From assembly GCA_944392485.1 (NCBI GenBank), contig CALXWO010000007.1:1-64000 (forward strand): a stretch of 64,000 nt of DNA, in the 5' to 3' direction. The position numbers and the translations under genes were made by a program. The stretch's first letter is position 1. Every line of letters begins with the position of its first letter. The stretch comes from an uncultured Clostridia bacterium (GTDB taxonomy: Bacteria > Bacillota > Clostridia > TANB77 > CAG-508). Below, one piece after another: positions 1 through 9,144 of the stretch. The notes beneath the pieces are model-generated. The model had not been told where the DNA came from. It made no database searches and worked only from the letters and a program-made list of their open reading frames with translations.

Positions 1-257
1 TTTAATGCTTTACCAGCTTTGAATACTGGAGCTTTTGATGCAGGTATTTTGATTTCTTCTTTAGTTTGTGGGTTTCTTCCTTTTCTAGCTGCTCTTTTTC
101 TTACTTCGAAAGATCCAAATCCAACTAATTGAACTTTGTCTCCTTTTACTAATGCGTCTGTTACAGTATCAACTAATGCGTTAACTGCTGCTTCAGCACC
201 TTTTTTTGTTTCTCCTGTTTTTGCAGCTATTGCTGCGATTAATTCAGCTTTGTTCAT
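1..257 (-). CDS. hup: DNA-binding protein HU (3' end outside window)
   Basis: Histone-like HU protein, a homodimeric nucleoid protein that bends DNA. The visible 85 codons begin [15 protein letters not shown] and contain the family signature around [20 protein letters not shown], the region leading into the beta-arm that contacts the minor groove. Only the last few residues lie beyond base 1. The ATG at 257 is preceded by GGAGGTAATTTTAA, a strong ribosome site. It is transcribed away from the window and follows the flippase gene on the same strand. Identity is secure from sequence; no odd features are seen. Confidence 0.95.
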   Translation of the reverse strand, partial: MNKAELIAAIAAKTGETKKGAEAAVNALVDTVTDALVKGDKVQLVGFGSFEVRKRAARKGRNPQTKEEIKIPASKAPVFKAGKAL

Positions 258-421
258 TTAAAATTACCTCCTATAAGATTTGTTTTCTTTTTGTAGAACA
301 ACTCTACTATTTAAGATTATTCGCCAATTTTAGCTAAAATCCTTCTTTTTTTATTTTATTTTTTTATTAATCCTTTGCTTCCCTAGGGATACATTGTTTG
401 TGTAAGCTGTATGCGTTGGTA

Positions 422-1874
422 TTAGCGGCTTTTCATGTTTTGTATTTTTAATGTCTTGTAAAACTTTTGTCCGTAAGAAATCATATAATGTGTGTTTTAT
501 AACAAATTTATTTATATTTATGTGCCAATTTAATTTCTTTTTTACTACCATAAAGCAAACTACAAATGATGTTATATGTGACAATATTGATGATATAATT
601 GCTCCATTTATTCCTACTTTTGGAATTAACACAATATTAAATATAAATTTTATTATCGTTCCTATTGCAAATGCAATTACTGGAATATTAACTTTTCCTA
701 ACCCTTGCAATATTCCGCTAATAGTTTGGGTTAAAACTACAAAAATTATACTCCATGATGACAGTTTAAGCATTTCTGCTCCTAAAGAAGCGTTAGGAAA
801 TAATAATTCTAATATTTGTTTAGAAAATATGCTCATTATAATAGTACAAGGAATGCCGATTAATGTTGTTGCTAAAATAGAAAATTTTATTTTTCGTTTT
901 GCATTAAATATATCTCCTCTAGCAATGGCAGAAGAAATTGATGGTATAAGTGCTGTTGCAATTGCAATATTAAATGAAAATGGAAGTGTTATTAAAGTAT
1001 CCACTTTTCCACTTAATATTCCATACTGCATAGTTGCTGTTTCTTCTCCTATGGAATTTTTTAGTATTCTAACTATTGTTGTTGCATCAATAGTTTTTAT
1101 TGTTGTTGAAAAAAATCCACAAAGGGCAATTGGTACCGACACTTCTAAAATGTTTTTAACTACTTTTAATATGCTTTCTTTTTTATAAACTTTTGATGAT
1201 ATAACTTCTTGCCATACTTCTTTTTTGTTTTTTTGATAATATTTATACATATATATAACACTAATTGATGTTGCAGCAGTTGTTGCAAGTGTTGCTCCAC
1301 CAGCCATTAATATAGTATTATTGTTTGATAAAAATGCAATTTGTTCTACAGTTATTACTGTAAGTAATGCTTTAAAAATTTGTTCTAGACTTTGAGAATT
1401 TGCCCCTACTGTTAAATTTTCTCTACCATTAAAATATCCTTTAAATACTGATTCTATTGATACTAAAAAAACTGAAGGGGAAAGTGCAAGAATTGTTAGT
1501 TTTGCTTCTGGTATTTGTAAATATTTATTTGCTATATATTCTGCTCCAAAAAATAATATACTACTTCCTATAAACCCTAAAAATCCAAAAATCGTTATTG
1601 CTATTTTAAATATTCTATATGCCCCTTTGCTATCACCTATTGCCAGTTTGGCTGATACAAGTTTAGAAATAGCATTAGGAACTCCTATTGATGATATTGT
1701 AAGAAACATAGCATATATCTGAAAAGCACTGCTGTAAATGGCATTTCCTTTATCTCCAAATCCTTCTTTGTTTGTTAAGTACAATTTATATATTAATCCT
1801 ACTACTTTTACAACAACTTGTGAAAACATGAGTACAATTACGCCATGCATGAGTCCAGTTTTTTTAGTTCTTAT
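422..1874 (-). CDS. MurJ/SpoVB-family lipid flippase, AUA start and C-terminal CGG frameshift
   Basis: Polytopic MOP-superfamily transporter of the MurJ/SpoVB type (lipid-linked oligosaccharide flippase for peptidoglycan or spore cortex), with about 12 hydrophobic segments and the conserved N-terminal block VVVKVVGLIYKLYLTNKEGFGD. The first ATG in frame (1850) has no ribosome site at usable distance. GGAGG at 1887-1883 lies 8 bases before an in-frame ATA at 1874, which adds IRTKKTGL and matches the expected family N-terminus, so an AUA start is inferred. Near the C-terminus an in-frame CGG (473-471) gives, in the +1 frame, a short ending GQKFYKTLKIQ like that of relatives and a stop at 422. 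Read straight through, frame 0 runs to 351 with an unfamiliar tail. About 60 residues expected before the end seem deleted. The frameshifted ending is the least certain of the set. Confidence 0.8.
470..473 (-). other. putative +1 shift site CGGA in flippase gene
   Basis: In-frame CGG followed by A after codon TTA. Skipping C gives Gly (about residue 468) and a plausible family-like C-terminus ending at 422. This is the weakest of the 15 sites because frame 0 also stays open. Confidence 0.5.
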
Positions 1875-1891
1875 GATTTATTCCTCCTTTC

Positions 1892-2070
1892 AAACTGTAA
1901 TTTGTATGAATAAATTTTGTTTTTGAAATTTGGTTTTTTGATGTAGGGGGCGCTGTCTTCGGCGCCCCGTATACCCGATTTTCGGGTCGCCCAGGAGTGC
2001 GACCCCTACAACGTTGAGGAAACGACCCATCAAGAACCGTCCCATTTGAGACACACACAAATTACAATTT
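1892..2070. repeat. palindromic intergenic repeat, GC-rich core type 1
   Basis: Bounded by CTGTAATTTGT and ACAAATTACAATTT. The core contains GGGACGGTTCTTGATGGG, GGGTCGCACTCC and GGGGCGCCGAAGACAGCGCC (read on the minus strand), much richer in GC than the surroundings. Near-identical cores occur at 8053, 11474, 23349 and 50557, with a shortened variant at 59814. It separates the flippase ribosome site from the divergent TraG-like gene. Confidence 0.9.
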
Positions 2071-2176
2071 TCTTTAATTAATGTATATGAACTTTTTGTT
2101 TAAAAAGACTTGTTTTTTTATGGTTTTTATAGGATAATATATATATGTAAAAATATGTACTAATGGGGGATTTAAA

Positions 2177-4489
2177 TTGAAATATATAGATAAATTTTTA
2201 AAAGTACTTAAAACAGATAGAAATACTTTTTTTACATATGTATTAACATTGATTACAGCATACATAATAATAGATAGAGTTGTAGAAATGCTTATTTTAT
2301 TTTTTACAGGTATGTCAGTTTCATATTGGGGTCCAATAAGATATACTTTTGCACTTGCCTGTCCTATATTTGCATTTCTGTTTTCTTACCCTTCTAAATT
2401 TTGTAAATCAGATAAAAATAAAAAATCATTTTTTTGCGCATATTGTATCTGTTTATATATAATTGGAATTTCTGCTGTTGTACAATGGCTTAATTATTTA
2501 GCTTGGATACTAATAATGTCACTTCCAAATTATGATGTTATGATTGTAGAATTCTCCGATTTAATTAGAAATGCATTTACAGCCGTTTCTATTTATATAC
2601 CATTAATTACATTTTATAAATTATTAACATGGCTTAACAGAACTGTTAATGACCCAATATTCCCAAACAATTATCAAGAATCTATTGAGGACTTTCAAGG
2701 TATAGATATTTCTGCACCTGATGGAAAAAGTGGTCCATATAGTTTAGAAATAGAAATTTGTAAAGATAGAACTACTGGTAAACCAGTAAAAATAATAGAA
2801 GAAAGAAGATTTCAGCCAACTGTTGTTGTAGGTCCTTCTGGAACTGGTAAAACAGCAATGGTAATGGAACCAATGATTGCAAGAGATTTAGAGAAAAAAT
2901 ATTTCTTTAGAGAAACTTCAAAAGAAATGGGAATTACTGCTCTAAAAACAAATATTGCAGTTTTAAATAAACCATATGACAACGATTATTTAAATAGAAA
3001 CTTTAATTTATCTATGCTTACCCCTGTAGAAGGAAAAGAACGTATTTATAAGGCATATATGAATAAATTAATTTATGAAATTACTCCTGATGGAGAAATT
3101 GTTTATAAAAACTTTGGAATAACAGTAGTTACTCCAGATTCTGATCATATTGATAGAGTAAGAGATGTGGCAAAAAATTTTGACATTCCTGTTATTGATA
3201 TTGATCCTACTAATCCAAATTCTATTGGCTTAAACCCATTTATTATAGGAAATCCTGCATTGTGCGGTTTAATTATATCTTTAGTTATTAGAGGATTATA
3301 TGACCCAGCTGGTCTTACTGCTGAACTTGCCTATGCTGAAGATATTTCTGTTCAGGCAATTCAAAATTTGGTTATTCTTTTAAAAGTAATGTACCCTAAA
3401 ATGCATGATGGGTTAATGCCTAACTTGGAAGATTTATTAAAACTATTTAATAATTTTGATTTAGTTCAAAAAATGTGTGAAGAAATGGAAAAAGATCCAG
3501 AACTTGCTGAAGAATATGAATTACAAATTGGATATTTTAAACAAAACTTTTATAAAGATGCTTCTGCTAGAAAAGATATGCAAAGATATGTACACTTTGC
3601 ATCTTCGACCTTAGATGTTCTCTTAAGATCTGCTGAAGCAAAAAATATAATATGCAATAGATATAATAACATAGATTTTAATGATGTAATAAATAATGGA
3701 AAGGTAGTTTTACTTTCTACAAGGCCTTATGAAATAGGTGGAGCTGGGCACAAAGGATTTGGAAACTTCTTCTTAATGCTTATGATGTGTTCAGTAGAAA
3801 ACAATAGAAATCTTGTAAGACATAGAATCCCTCATTTTATATATGTTGATGAATTTAGTCAATATGCTACAGAAGCACTTTCAGACATGTATACATTATA
3901 TAGAAAATTTAAAATAGGTACTATTTTCTCTTCACAAACATTAAGTGGTTTAGGTAAAAATAGAGATGTTTTACTTGCAAATGCACCTACAAAAATTACA
4001 TTTGGAAATGCTTCACCAGAAGAAATGTCTTGGTGGATGAATGAATTTGGCAAGAGAAAAGAGTGGAAAGTTGGATATAGTTATGATAAATCAGACAGAG
4101 AATACTCAGATAAATTAAATGGCCCTTCTTGGGATTGGGTTGACCACATGAAACTTGGTAAAATTCAAGGTCTTAAATTTAAAGGTGTTATATATAAAAT
4201 TAAAAATAAAAAAGGTAAAAATGTTGTTAACTTTGGAAATGTAGATTTTCTAGAAAGCAAATATAAAACACCACACAGACCTAAAAAGTATAATTTTACT
4301 AAATATATATCAGCAGTATCTGATACAGATTCGGATAATGATAAACCTAAATGGAATCCTAAAAAAGTTAAATTTAAAGAAAATGACAGAGGAGATGTAG
4401 ACCCTATACAAACAGATACAACAGATAGTTCTTATTTCTTTGATAATGAAGATGCAATTAGTTTTAATTTAGGAAATGATAAAAAATAA
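2177..4489 (+). CDS. TraG/VirD4-like type IV secretion coupling ATPase
   Basis: A 770-residue membrane-anchored ATPase of the VirD4/TraG family, which recruits DNA-protein substrates to conjugative type IV secretion systems. The N-terminal ~180 residues hold several hydrophobic segments. A Walker A motif GPSGTGKT follows at about residue 218, and a Walker B-like HFIYVDEF near residue 555. A TraM-recognition-like C-terminal part contains IFSSQTLSGLGKNRDVLLANAPTKI. The tail is acidic and low in complexity. The start is TTG at 2177 behind GGGGGA. No relaxase or other conjugation gene is visible, so it may be a remnant or a lone chromosomal copy. The toxin-antitoxin and replication-relaxation-like genes downstream fit a mobile origin. 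It contains no in-frame CGG. Confidence 0.85.
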   Translation: MKYIDKFLKVLKTDRNTFFTYVLTLITAYIIIDRVVEMLILFFTGMSVSYWGPIRYTFALACPIFAFLFSYPSKFCKSDKNKKSFFCAYCICLYIIGISAVVQWLNYLAWILIMSLPNYDVMIVEFSDLIRNAFTAVSIYIPLITFYKLLTWLNRTVNDPIFPNNYQESIEDFQGIDISAPDGKSGPYSLEIEICKDRTTGKPVKIIEERRFQPTVVVGPSGTGKTAMVMEPMIARDLEKKYFFRETSKEMGITALKTNIAVLNKPYDNDYLNRNFNLSMLTPVEGKERIYKAYMNKLIYEITPDGEIVYKNFGITVVTPDSDHIDRVRDVAKNFDIPVIDIDPTNPNSIGLNPFIIGNPALCGLIISLVIRGLYDPAGLTAELAYAEDISVQAIQNLVILLKVMYPKMHDGLMPNLEDLLKLFNNFDLVQKMCEEMEKDPELAEEYELQIGYFKQNFYKDASARKDMQRYVHFASSTLDVLLRSAEAKNIICNRYNNIDFNDVINNGKVVLLSTRPYEIGGAGHKGFGNFFLMLMMCSVENNRNLVRHRIPHFIYVDEFSQYATEALSDMYTLYRKFKIGTIFSSQTLSGLGKNRDVLLANAPTKITFGNASPEEMSWWMNEFGKRKEWKVGYSYDKSDREYSDKLNGPSWDWVDHMKLGKIQGLKFKGVIYKIKNKKGKNVVNFGNVDFLESKYKTPHRPKKYNFTKYISAVSDTDSDNDKPKWNPKKVKFKENDRGDVDPIQTDTTDSSYFFDNEDAISFNLGNDKK

Positions 4490-4516
4490 ATGAAAATATT
4501 GTCTATTAATAATACG

Positions 4517-4544
4517 AAGAGGATATAGAAATATCCTCTTTTTT
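4517..4544 (+). terminator. intrinsic terminator after TraG-like gene
   Basis: Hairpin AAGAGGATAT / ATATCCTCTT with a 4-base loop, followed by a T run, just after the stop at 4489. Confidence 0.85.
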
Positions 4545-4668
4545 AAAACTTTTTAATGTCAATATTTGGAATTTGTGTTATTTTTTATTTATTTTATTGT
4601 TTAAAAATAGTTCAAGATATTAAATTATCTTTTAATTTATTGAATTTAATAAGAAATATAAATAAAAT

Positions 4669-4965
4669 TTAAGAATTTAAATTTGTTGGCACTTTTCTTG
4701 CAGAATGCCAAATTCTACGAATTAAAATCGTATTAGATTCAATCTTATATATTATCCTATATGATTTATAAATCAATTCTCTTTGACTATCTTCATTGTA
4801 TTCTGGTATTTTTCTTCCCATATATGGAAGATTTTTAAGTTTTTCAACTAGTTTTATAATATCATTTACCGTTTTTACAGCATAATATATAGAATCTTCA
4901 TAGATATAATTATAAATTTGAATCAAATCATTATTAGCCGTTCTTAACCATACCAGCTTTACCAA
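4669..4965 (-). CDS. RelE/ParE-family toxin
   Basis: Small basic protein of about 98 residues with the RelE/ParE toxin pattern: an N-terminal VWLRTANNDLIQIYNYI helix, central LPYMGRKIPEY, then ELIYKSYRIIYKI and IRRIWHSARK near the C-terminus. Family members either cleave mRNA in the ribosome (RelE) or poison gyrase (ParE); the sequence does not separate the two. The start is taken as TTG at 4965, because GGAG lies 6 bases upstream and the length then fits the family. Longer upstream readings lack a ribosome site. It overlaps the antitoxin gene by about 30 bases, so the two are translationally coupled. The pair lies just downstream of a conjugation-type ATPase. Confidence 0.82.
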   Translation of the reverse strand: MVKLVWLRTANNDLIQIYNYIYEDSIYYAVKTVNDIIKLVEKLKNLPYMGRKIPEYNEDSQRELIYKSYRIIYKIESNTILIRRIWHSARKVPTNLNS

Positions 4966-5149
4966 ATATATTCTCCAATACTTCTTCTGTTGTATAATGC
5001 TTTGATATTCCCAGTTTTTCTTCCTTGTCCTGTTTTTCAATTGTTGCTATAATAATATCTGATTCAGCAGAATTTGGATCATTTAATATATAATCTAATT
5101 CTTCTATAGTCTTTTTTCTATACTTATCTATCTTTTCTTTATTAGTCAT
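4934..5149 (-). CDS. probable antitoxin of the RelE/ParE pair
   Basis: A 71-residue, charged, helical protein whose 3' end overlaps the toxin gene in another frame, the usual antitoxin-first arrangement. Its N-terminal part is rich in Lys and Glu (KIDKYRKKTIEELDYIL), and the C-terminal segment HYTTEEVLENIFGKAG would be the toxin-binding tail. I do not recognise a specific antitoxin DNA-binding fold, so the assignment rests on size and context. ATG at 5149 is preceded by a weak GGAGATGATAGT-type site. Confidence 0.7.
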   Translation of the reverse strand: MTNKEKIDKYRKKTIEELDYILNDPNSAESDIIIATIEKQDKEEKLGISKHYTTEEVLENIFGKAGMVKNG

Positions 5150-5267
5150 ACTATCATCTCCTGTCTATTTTAAAACCGATAATTTAATATCTTTATAACA
5201 TTATATTTTCCTTTTTATTATTTGTCAATAAATTCCAGAAATTAAATATAATTACAGATTTAAAAAT

Positions 5268-5302
5268 AAAAGATGTATAGCTTTAACTCTACATCTTTTA
5301 CG
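5268..5302 (-). terminator. intrinsic terminator
   Basis: Stem AAAAGATGTA / TACATCTTTTA followed on the minus strand by TTTTTA, directly after the stop at 5315. Confidence 0.85.
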
Positions 5303-5314
5303 TTTTATAAATAT

Positions 5315-6250
5315 TTATCCTAATATTTTTAATTCTACTTCTTCCATTTTATATTTTCCTGTTGCTTTATCTATTGTAAATTCTACTAAAGATTTAGCAA
5401 GTGAATCTTCATTTTGTCTTAAATCAGTTGTAAATAGTAATTTTAAGTTTGGTATTTCTAATTTATGTGTTACTATTACTTTTAGTATTTCTACCATATG
5501 TTTTGTATCTTCTGCATCTAATATTAGTTGTGGCTTTATTTCAAATCCTGAATCAAAAGTTACAAAACTTTCGTAAAAATCAATATATAGTTTCATTCTT
5601 TCTATTAATTTATTTTCCCAATCTTCTTCTCTTCTTATTACTTCAAATATAAAATCTATAGATTTATTATTTTTTGTTAGTTTAATTCCAGCTTGTGCTT
5701 TAAATACCTTTCCTAGTTTTTTTGCTGTTAATGTTGGTTTTATTGTGTATTTATCAAAAGCTTTTACTTTTCTTAAATACGCAATTATTACTTGGTTTCC
5801 TGCCAAACGTTTTTTTATCATTCCAACTGGTTTTGTATTATCTGTAGGTTGCCATTTACATTCAACACCTCTTGAGTTAAGTAAATATTTTCCCATTTTT
5901 TCTAAGCAATAAATTCTATATATGCATTTTCCTTCTTCTGATGTAAAATAATATCTTGTTAAAATTTTAGATTTTACTAGTTGCTCTAGCTTATTATTTA
6001 ATTTATCTTGAGACTTTATATCTTCTCCTCTATATTCTAATATTTGATATAACTGTCTTGATGTTATAAATTCAAATTCATTTACCAATTCCATTATTTT
6101 AAAATGAATATCTCCAATATGACCTATATTAATTTTATGTATTATTTGATTCATAGAAACATATCCATCTTTACCATCAAATGTTTTTATTTCACCTTCT
6201 CTTATTGCAAATGGAGATACTTCTGTTTTAATTTCACTATCTTCTACCAT
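5315..6250 (-). CDS. replication-relaxation-like winged-helix protein
   Basis: A 311-residue protein that I place tentatively in the replication-relaxation family. The N-terminal half looks like a winged-helix domain (LVNEFEFITSRQLYQIL, then LEQLVKSKILTRYYF, then YRIYCLEKMGKYLL, which matches the family's Y-x-L-x-x-x-G-x-x-x-L pattern). The C-terminal half resembles the associated alpha/beta part (SIDFIFEVIRREEDWENKL). Such proteins usually sit on plasmids and integrative elements, and the TraG-like gene and toxin-antitoxin pair next door fit that. Its own function cannot be told from sequence. A strong terminator follows. Confidence 0.5.
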   Translation of the reverse strand: MVEDSEIKTEVSPFAIREGEIKTFDGKDGYVSMNQIIHKINIGHIGDIHFKIMELVNEFEFITSRQLYQILEYRGEDIKSQDKLNNKLEQLVKSKILTRYYFTSEEGKCIYRIYCLEKMGKYLLNSRGVECKWQPTDNTKPVGMIKKRLAGNQVIIAYLRKVKAFDKYTIKPTLTAKKLGKVFKAQAGIKLTKNNKSIDFIFEVIRREEDWENKLIERMKLYIDFYESFVTFDSGFEIKPQLILDAEDTKHMVEILKVIVTHKLEIPNLKLLFTTDLRQNEDSLAKSLVEFTIDKATGKYKMEEVELKILG

Positions 6251-6329
6251 AATTATGGCCTCCTTTTATTATAATGTATAGGAAAATCTTTCCTTACCAT
6301 ATTTTCAACATAAATTAACTATATTAGAT

Positions 6330-7152
6330 TTATAATTTAGTATTATCTATAATTAATAATTTTATTTTTTTCTTCTCGGGAATAATCCTTTTAATATATA
6401 CTTCCACCTGTTGTCCATACTCTATATTTTCTTTATATTCTGCAAGTCCTACAAGATTTGGCTTTAATTCTATAAAAATGCCATTTTTATGCTTTTCTAT
6501 TTCCCTTGCTATTCCTTTTGTTTTCATTCCTTCTTTAAAGTCTTTAGCATTTTCTTCCCAAGTTCCAAACATTTCTTTGTAACTTAAAATTACTCTGTTA
6601 GTTTTTCTATCTATAGATTTTACCATAATATTTACTTTTTGTCCAATTTTAAGTCTTTCGTATGGGGATTTTATTCTTGCAACAGATATATCTTCTATAT
6701 GTACCATTCCTACAATTCCGACCGCCTATTTCTATAAATGCACCATATGGCCTAATATTTTTTACTATTCCACATACGCAAGTTCCCTCTTTTAGGTCAT
6801 TCCTCATCCATTTTATTGCTTCCTTTCCAACTGCTTTTCTTGATAAGATAATTGAATCTTTTTTACTTGTATCTTTTACTTTAAACTGTACAAATTTGTT
6901 TATTTTGCTAGTACATATATTGGGCTTTGGAAAACCAGTTTCATCTATATTTACCGCTTCTACTTCATCTCTAGGTATAATTCCAGTTATATTATTACCT
7001 AAATCTAAATAAAGATTGTAATTGTTATCACATTTTGTTACTTTTGCCTCTATTATATTACCATTTATATATGCTTTGTTTAATTCTTCTAATGAAAACG
7101 CTTTACTTATACTATTCCAGCCTTCTGGAATAAATTTTTGTTTGTATTCCAT
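6330..7152 (-). CDS. S1 RNA-binding domain protein, CGG +1 frameshift
   Basis: About 273 residues with S1-type OB folds. The first is near residues 30-85 (ITGIIPRDEVEAVN), the second is around CGIVKNIRPYGAFIEIGG, and there is a short third repeat (KGIAREIEKHKNGIFIEL). It is related to short S1-homologue proteins of Firmicutes that bind RNA and ribosomes. In frame 0 translation ends soon after GGRNC. The in-frame CGG at 6720-6718 followed by A gives, in the +1 frame, GG-GIVGMVHIEDIS, exactly the S1 consensus, and the reading continues to the stop at 6330. Start ATG 7152 has GGAG 10 bases upstream. The gene heads the rRNA-modification group. Confidence 0.85.
6717..6720 (-). other. +1 shift site CGGA in S1-domain gene
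   Basis: Codon context GGT-CGG-A. Skipping C yields Gly145 in the S1 strand motif IGGGIVGMVH; frame 0 stops within about 20 codons. Confidence 0.9.
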
Positions 7153-7183
7153 ATAACATTTTCTCCTTTTCTTTTGTATGGAT

Positions 7184-7326
7184 AAATTGTAATTTGTTGT
7201 TGTGATGTGAGAGGTGTGAAGTGTGAGGTGTGCTTTTTAGGGCTAGGCTACGTAAGGCTTACCCTAATTTCACACTTCCCACATCCCACTTCTCACTTCT
7301 CACATCACAACAACAAATTACAATTT
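7184..7326. repeat. palindromic repeat with 7-bp periodic arms, type 3
   Basis: Ends AAATTGTAATTTG and CAAATTACAATTT. The left arm is built from 7-bp units of consensus GTGARGT, the right arm from units like CTCACTT, and the two are complementary. A GGCTACGTAAGGCTTACC core lies between. A second copy is at 54720. The left end lies just upstream of the S1 gene and the right end encodes the rluB stop. Confidence 0.9.
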
Positions 7327-8034
7327 ATCTATTTCTTTTTTGTTTAAATATCTCCATTCTCCTATCTTTAAATCTTTTACTGATATTTCTCCTATTTTAC
7401 TTCTGTGTAAACTTATTACTTTTTTGTTTATGGCTTCACACATTTTTCTTATTTGTCTGTTTTTACCTTCATGTATTTTAATTTGAAGTCTAGTTGTATT
7501 TTTTTCTTCATCTATTTTTAATATTTTAACTTCTGCTCTACTTGTAATAAATCCTCCTATATCCACACCATTTCTTAATTTTTCCACTTCTTCTTTATTT
7601 ACTATTCCTACTACTGTTACATTGTATGTTTTACTTATTTCATGTTTTGGATGCGTTACTTTATATACAAAATTACCATCATCAGTTAAAATAATTGCCC
7701 CTGATGTATACATATCTAATCTTCCTACTGGTACTAACCTTTTATCTACATTAACTAAATCGAGTACTGTTTTTCTATTAAACTGGTCTTTTACTGTTGT
7801 TACATAATCTATTGGCTTATTAAGTAAAATATATGTATATTCTTTTGTATTATTTTCTACTTCTTTTCCGTTATATTCAACTCTATCTGATTTAGGATTT
7901 ATTTTAGTTCCTAGTTTTTTTATAACTTCTCCGTTTACTTTTACTTTTCCTTCTTCTATTAATTCTTCACATTTTCTTCTTGATGCTATTCCACATTCTG
8001 CTAAATATTTTTGAAGTCTTATTTTTTCTTCCAT
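7318..8034 (-). CDS. rluB: 23S rRNA pseudouridine synthase, RluB/RsuA family
   Basis: RsuA/RluB-type pseudouridine synthase of about 238 residues. An N-terminal S4 RNA-binding domain (RLQKYLAECGIASRRKCEELI) is followed by the catalytic domain with the motif VGRLDMYTSGAIILTDDG, whose Asp is the nucleophile, and later the RNA-binding block EGKNRQIRKMCEA. It converts a uridine of 23S rRNA (U2605 in E. coli numbering for RluB). ATG 8034 is preceded by AAAGGAAATAGG; open frame upstream of it is repeat sequence and not part of the gene. The last codons, Lys-Leu-stop, are AAATTGTAA supplied by the repeat end at 7326-7318. Confidence 0.93.
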   Translation of the reverse strand: MEEKIRLQKYLAECGIASRRKCEELIEEGKVKVNGEVIKKLGTKINPKSDRVEYNGKEVENNTKEYTYILLNKPIDYVTTVKDQFNRKTVLDLVNVDKRLVPVGRLDMYTSGAIILTDDGNFVYKVTHPKHEISKTYNVTVVGIVNKEEVEKLRNGVDIGGFITSRAEVKILKIDEEKNTTRLQIKIHEGKNRQIRKMCEAINKKVISLHRSKIGEISVKDLKIGEWRYLNKKEIDKL

Positions 8035-8052
8035 CCTATTTCCTTTCATATG

Positions 8053-8230
8053 AATTGTAATTTGTGTGTGTCTCAAATGGGACGGTTCTTGATGGGTCGT
8101 TTCCTCAACGTTGTAGGGGTCGCACTCCTGGGCGACCCGAAAATCGGGTATACGGGGCACCGAAGACAGCGCCCCCTACATCAAAAATCCAAATTTCAAA
8201 AACAAAATACAATTATACAAATTACAATTT
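8053..8230. repeat. palindromic intergenic repeat, GC-rich core type 1
   Basis: Ends AATTGTAATTTGT and CAAATTACAATTT. The core is nearly identical to the copies at 1892 and 23349, including GGGACGGTTCTTGATGGG. It fills the gap between rluD and rluB; its right end overlaps the last codons of rluD. Confidence 0.92.
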
Positions 8231-9131
8231 GTCTATTTCTTTTAATATATTTTCAAAATATTCTGGCAATGGTGCTACGAATTTTACCTTTTCTTTTGTT
8301 GTAGGGTGTATAAATTCTAAGGAATATGCGTGTAACATTTGTCCGTGTTACTCCAAAAGGATTTTTTCCATTTGAATATACTGTATCTCCTACTATTGGA
8401 TATCCAATTTCTGACATATGTACTCTTATTTGATGGGTTCTTCCTGTTTTTATTTTTACTTTAACTAATGTATATCCATTATATCTTTTTATTACTTCAA
8501 ATTCTGATATTGCTTCTTTTCCATCTTTATTTACTGCCATCTTTTTTCTATCAGTATTGCTTCTTGCTATTGGCATGTTTATTGTTGCTTTATTCTCTTT
8601 TATTACTCCTCTTACTAGTGCAATATATATTTTTTCTACTTCTCTATTTTTTATCTGATTACTTATGTTTATATGTGCCTTATCATTTTTTGCTACAATT
8701 ACTAACCCTGATGTGTCTTTATCTATTCTATGTACTATTCCTGGCCTTATTTTTCCTCCTATTCCAGATAGACTACCTTTACATTTTGACATTATTGCAT
8801 TAACTAGTGTTCCATTAGGATTACCATTCCCAGGATGTACTACCATTCCTTTTTTCTTATTTATTATAATAATATCTTTATCCTCATAAATTATGTTTAA
8901 AGGGATATCCTCAGGTAATACATCTACCTCTTTAGGTTCTTCTTTTTTTATTGTAATTACATTATCTTCTTCTACCTTGTATGAAGATTTTACTTTCTTT
9001 CCATTTACTAAAATATTTCCTTCTTCTATCATTCTTTGAATTGAAGATCTGGATAAATCTTTCTCTAATTCTGAAATCAGTTTGTCTATTCTAATGTTTT
9101 TTTGTTCTTTTTTTATAATATATTGTTTCAT
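8222..9131 (-). CDS. rluD: pseudouridine synthase RluD, CGG +1 frameshift near C-terminus
   Basis: RluA/RluD-type 23S rRNA pseudouridine synthase of about 302 residues. An N-terminal S4 domain (RIDKLISELEKDLSRSSIQRMI) precedes the catalytic domain with the HRIDKDTSGLVIVAKND motif (catalytic Asp) and GRTHQIRVHMSEIGYPIVGD. Frame 0 stops after a non-homologous tail. At the in-frame CGG 8345-8343 followed by A, the +1 frame gives GQMLHAYSLEFIHPTTKEK, then LPEYFENILKEIDKL and a stop at 8224-8222. This is the standard family ending. The final Lys-Leu-stop is AAATTGTAA from the adjacent repeat. It lies between lspA and rluB in one transcription direction. Confidence 0.92.
8342..8345 (-). other. +1 shift site CGGA in rluD
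   Basis: Context ACA-CGG-A. Skipping C yields Gly263 and restores the invariant GQMLHAYSLEF block of RluD proteins. Confidence 0.93.
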
Positions 9132-9144
9132 ATAATTCTCCTAT

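Noticed and set aside
451-1188. 245-codon open frame opposite the flippase gene
   Set aside because: Antisense shadow of the coding frame, hydrophobic because the AT-rich membrane-protein gene is read backwards.
7318-8160. Longer rluB reading from 8160
   Set aside because: The extra N-terminus is repeat sequence; ATG 8034 has its own ribosome site and the S4 domain starts right there.
8064-8375. Open frame starting MCVSNGTVLDGSFPQRCRG, seen in at least three places
   Set aside because: It is the translation of the type 1 repeat; it recurs only because the repeat copies are alike, has no ribosome site, and ends in different unrelated sequence at each copy.
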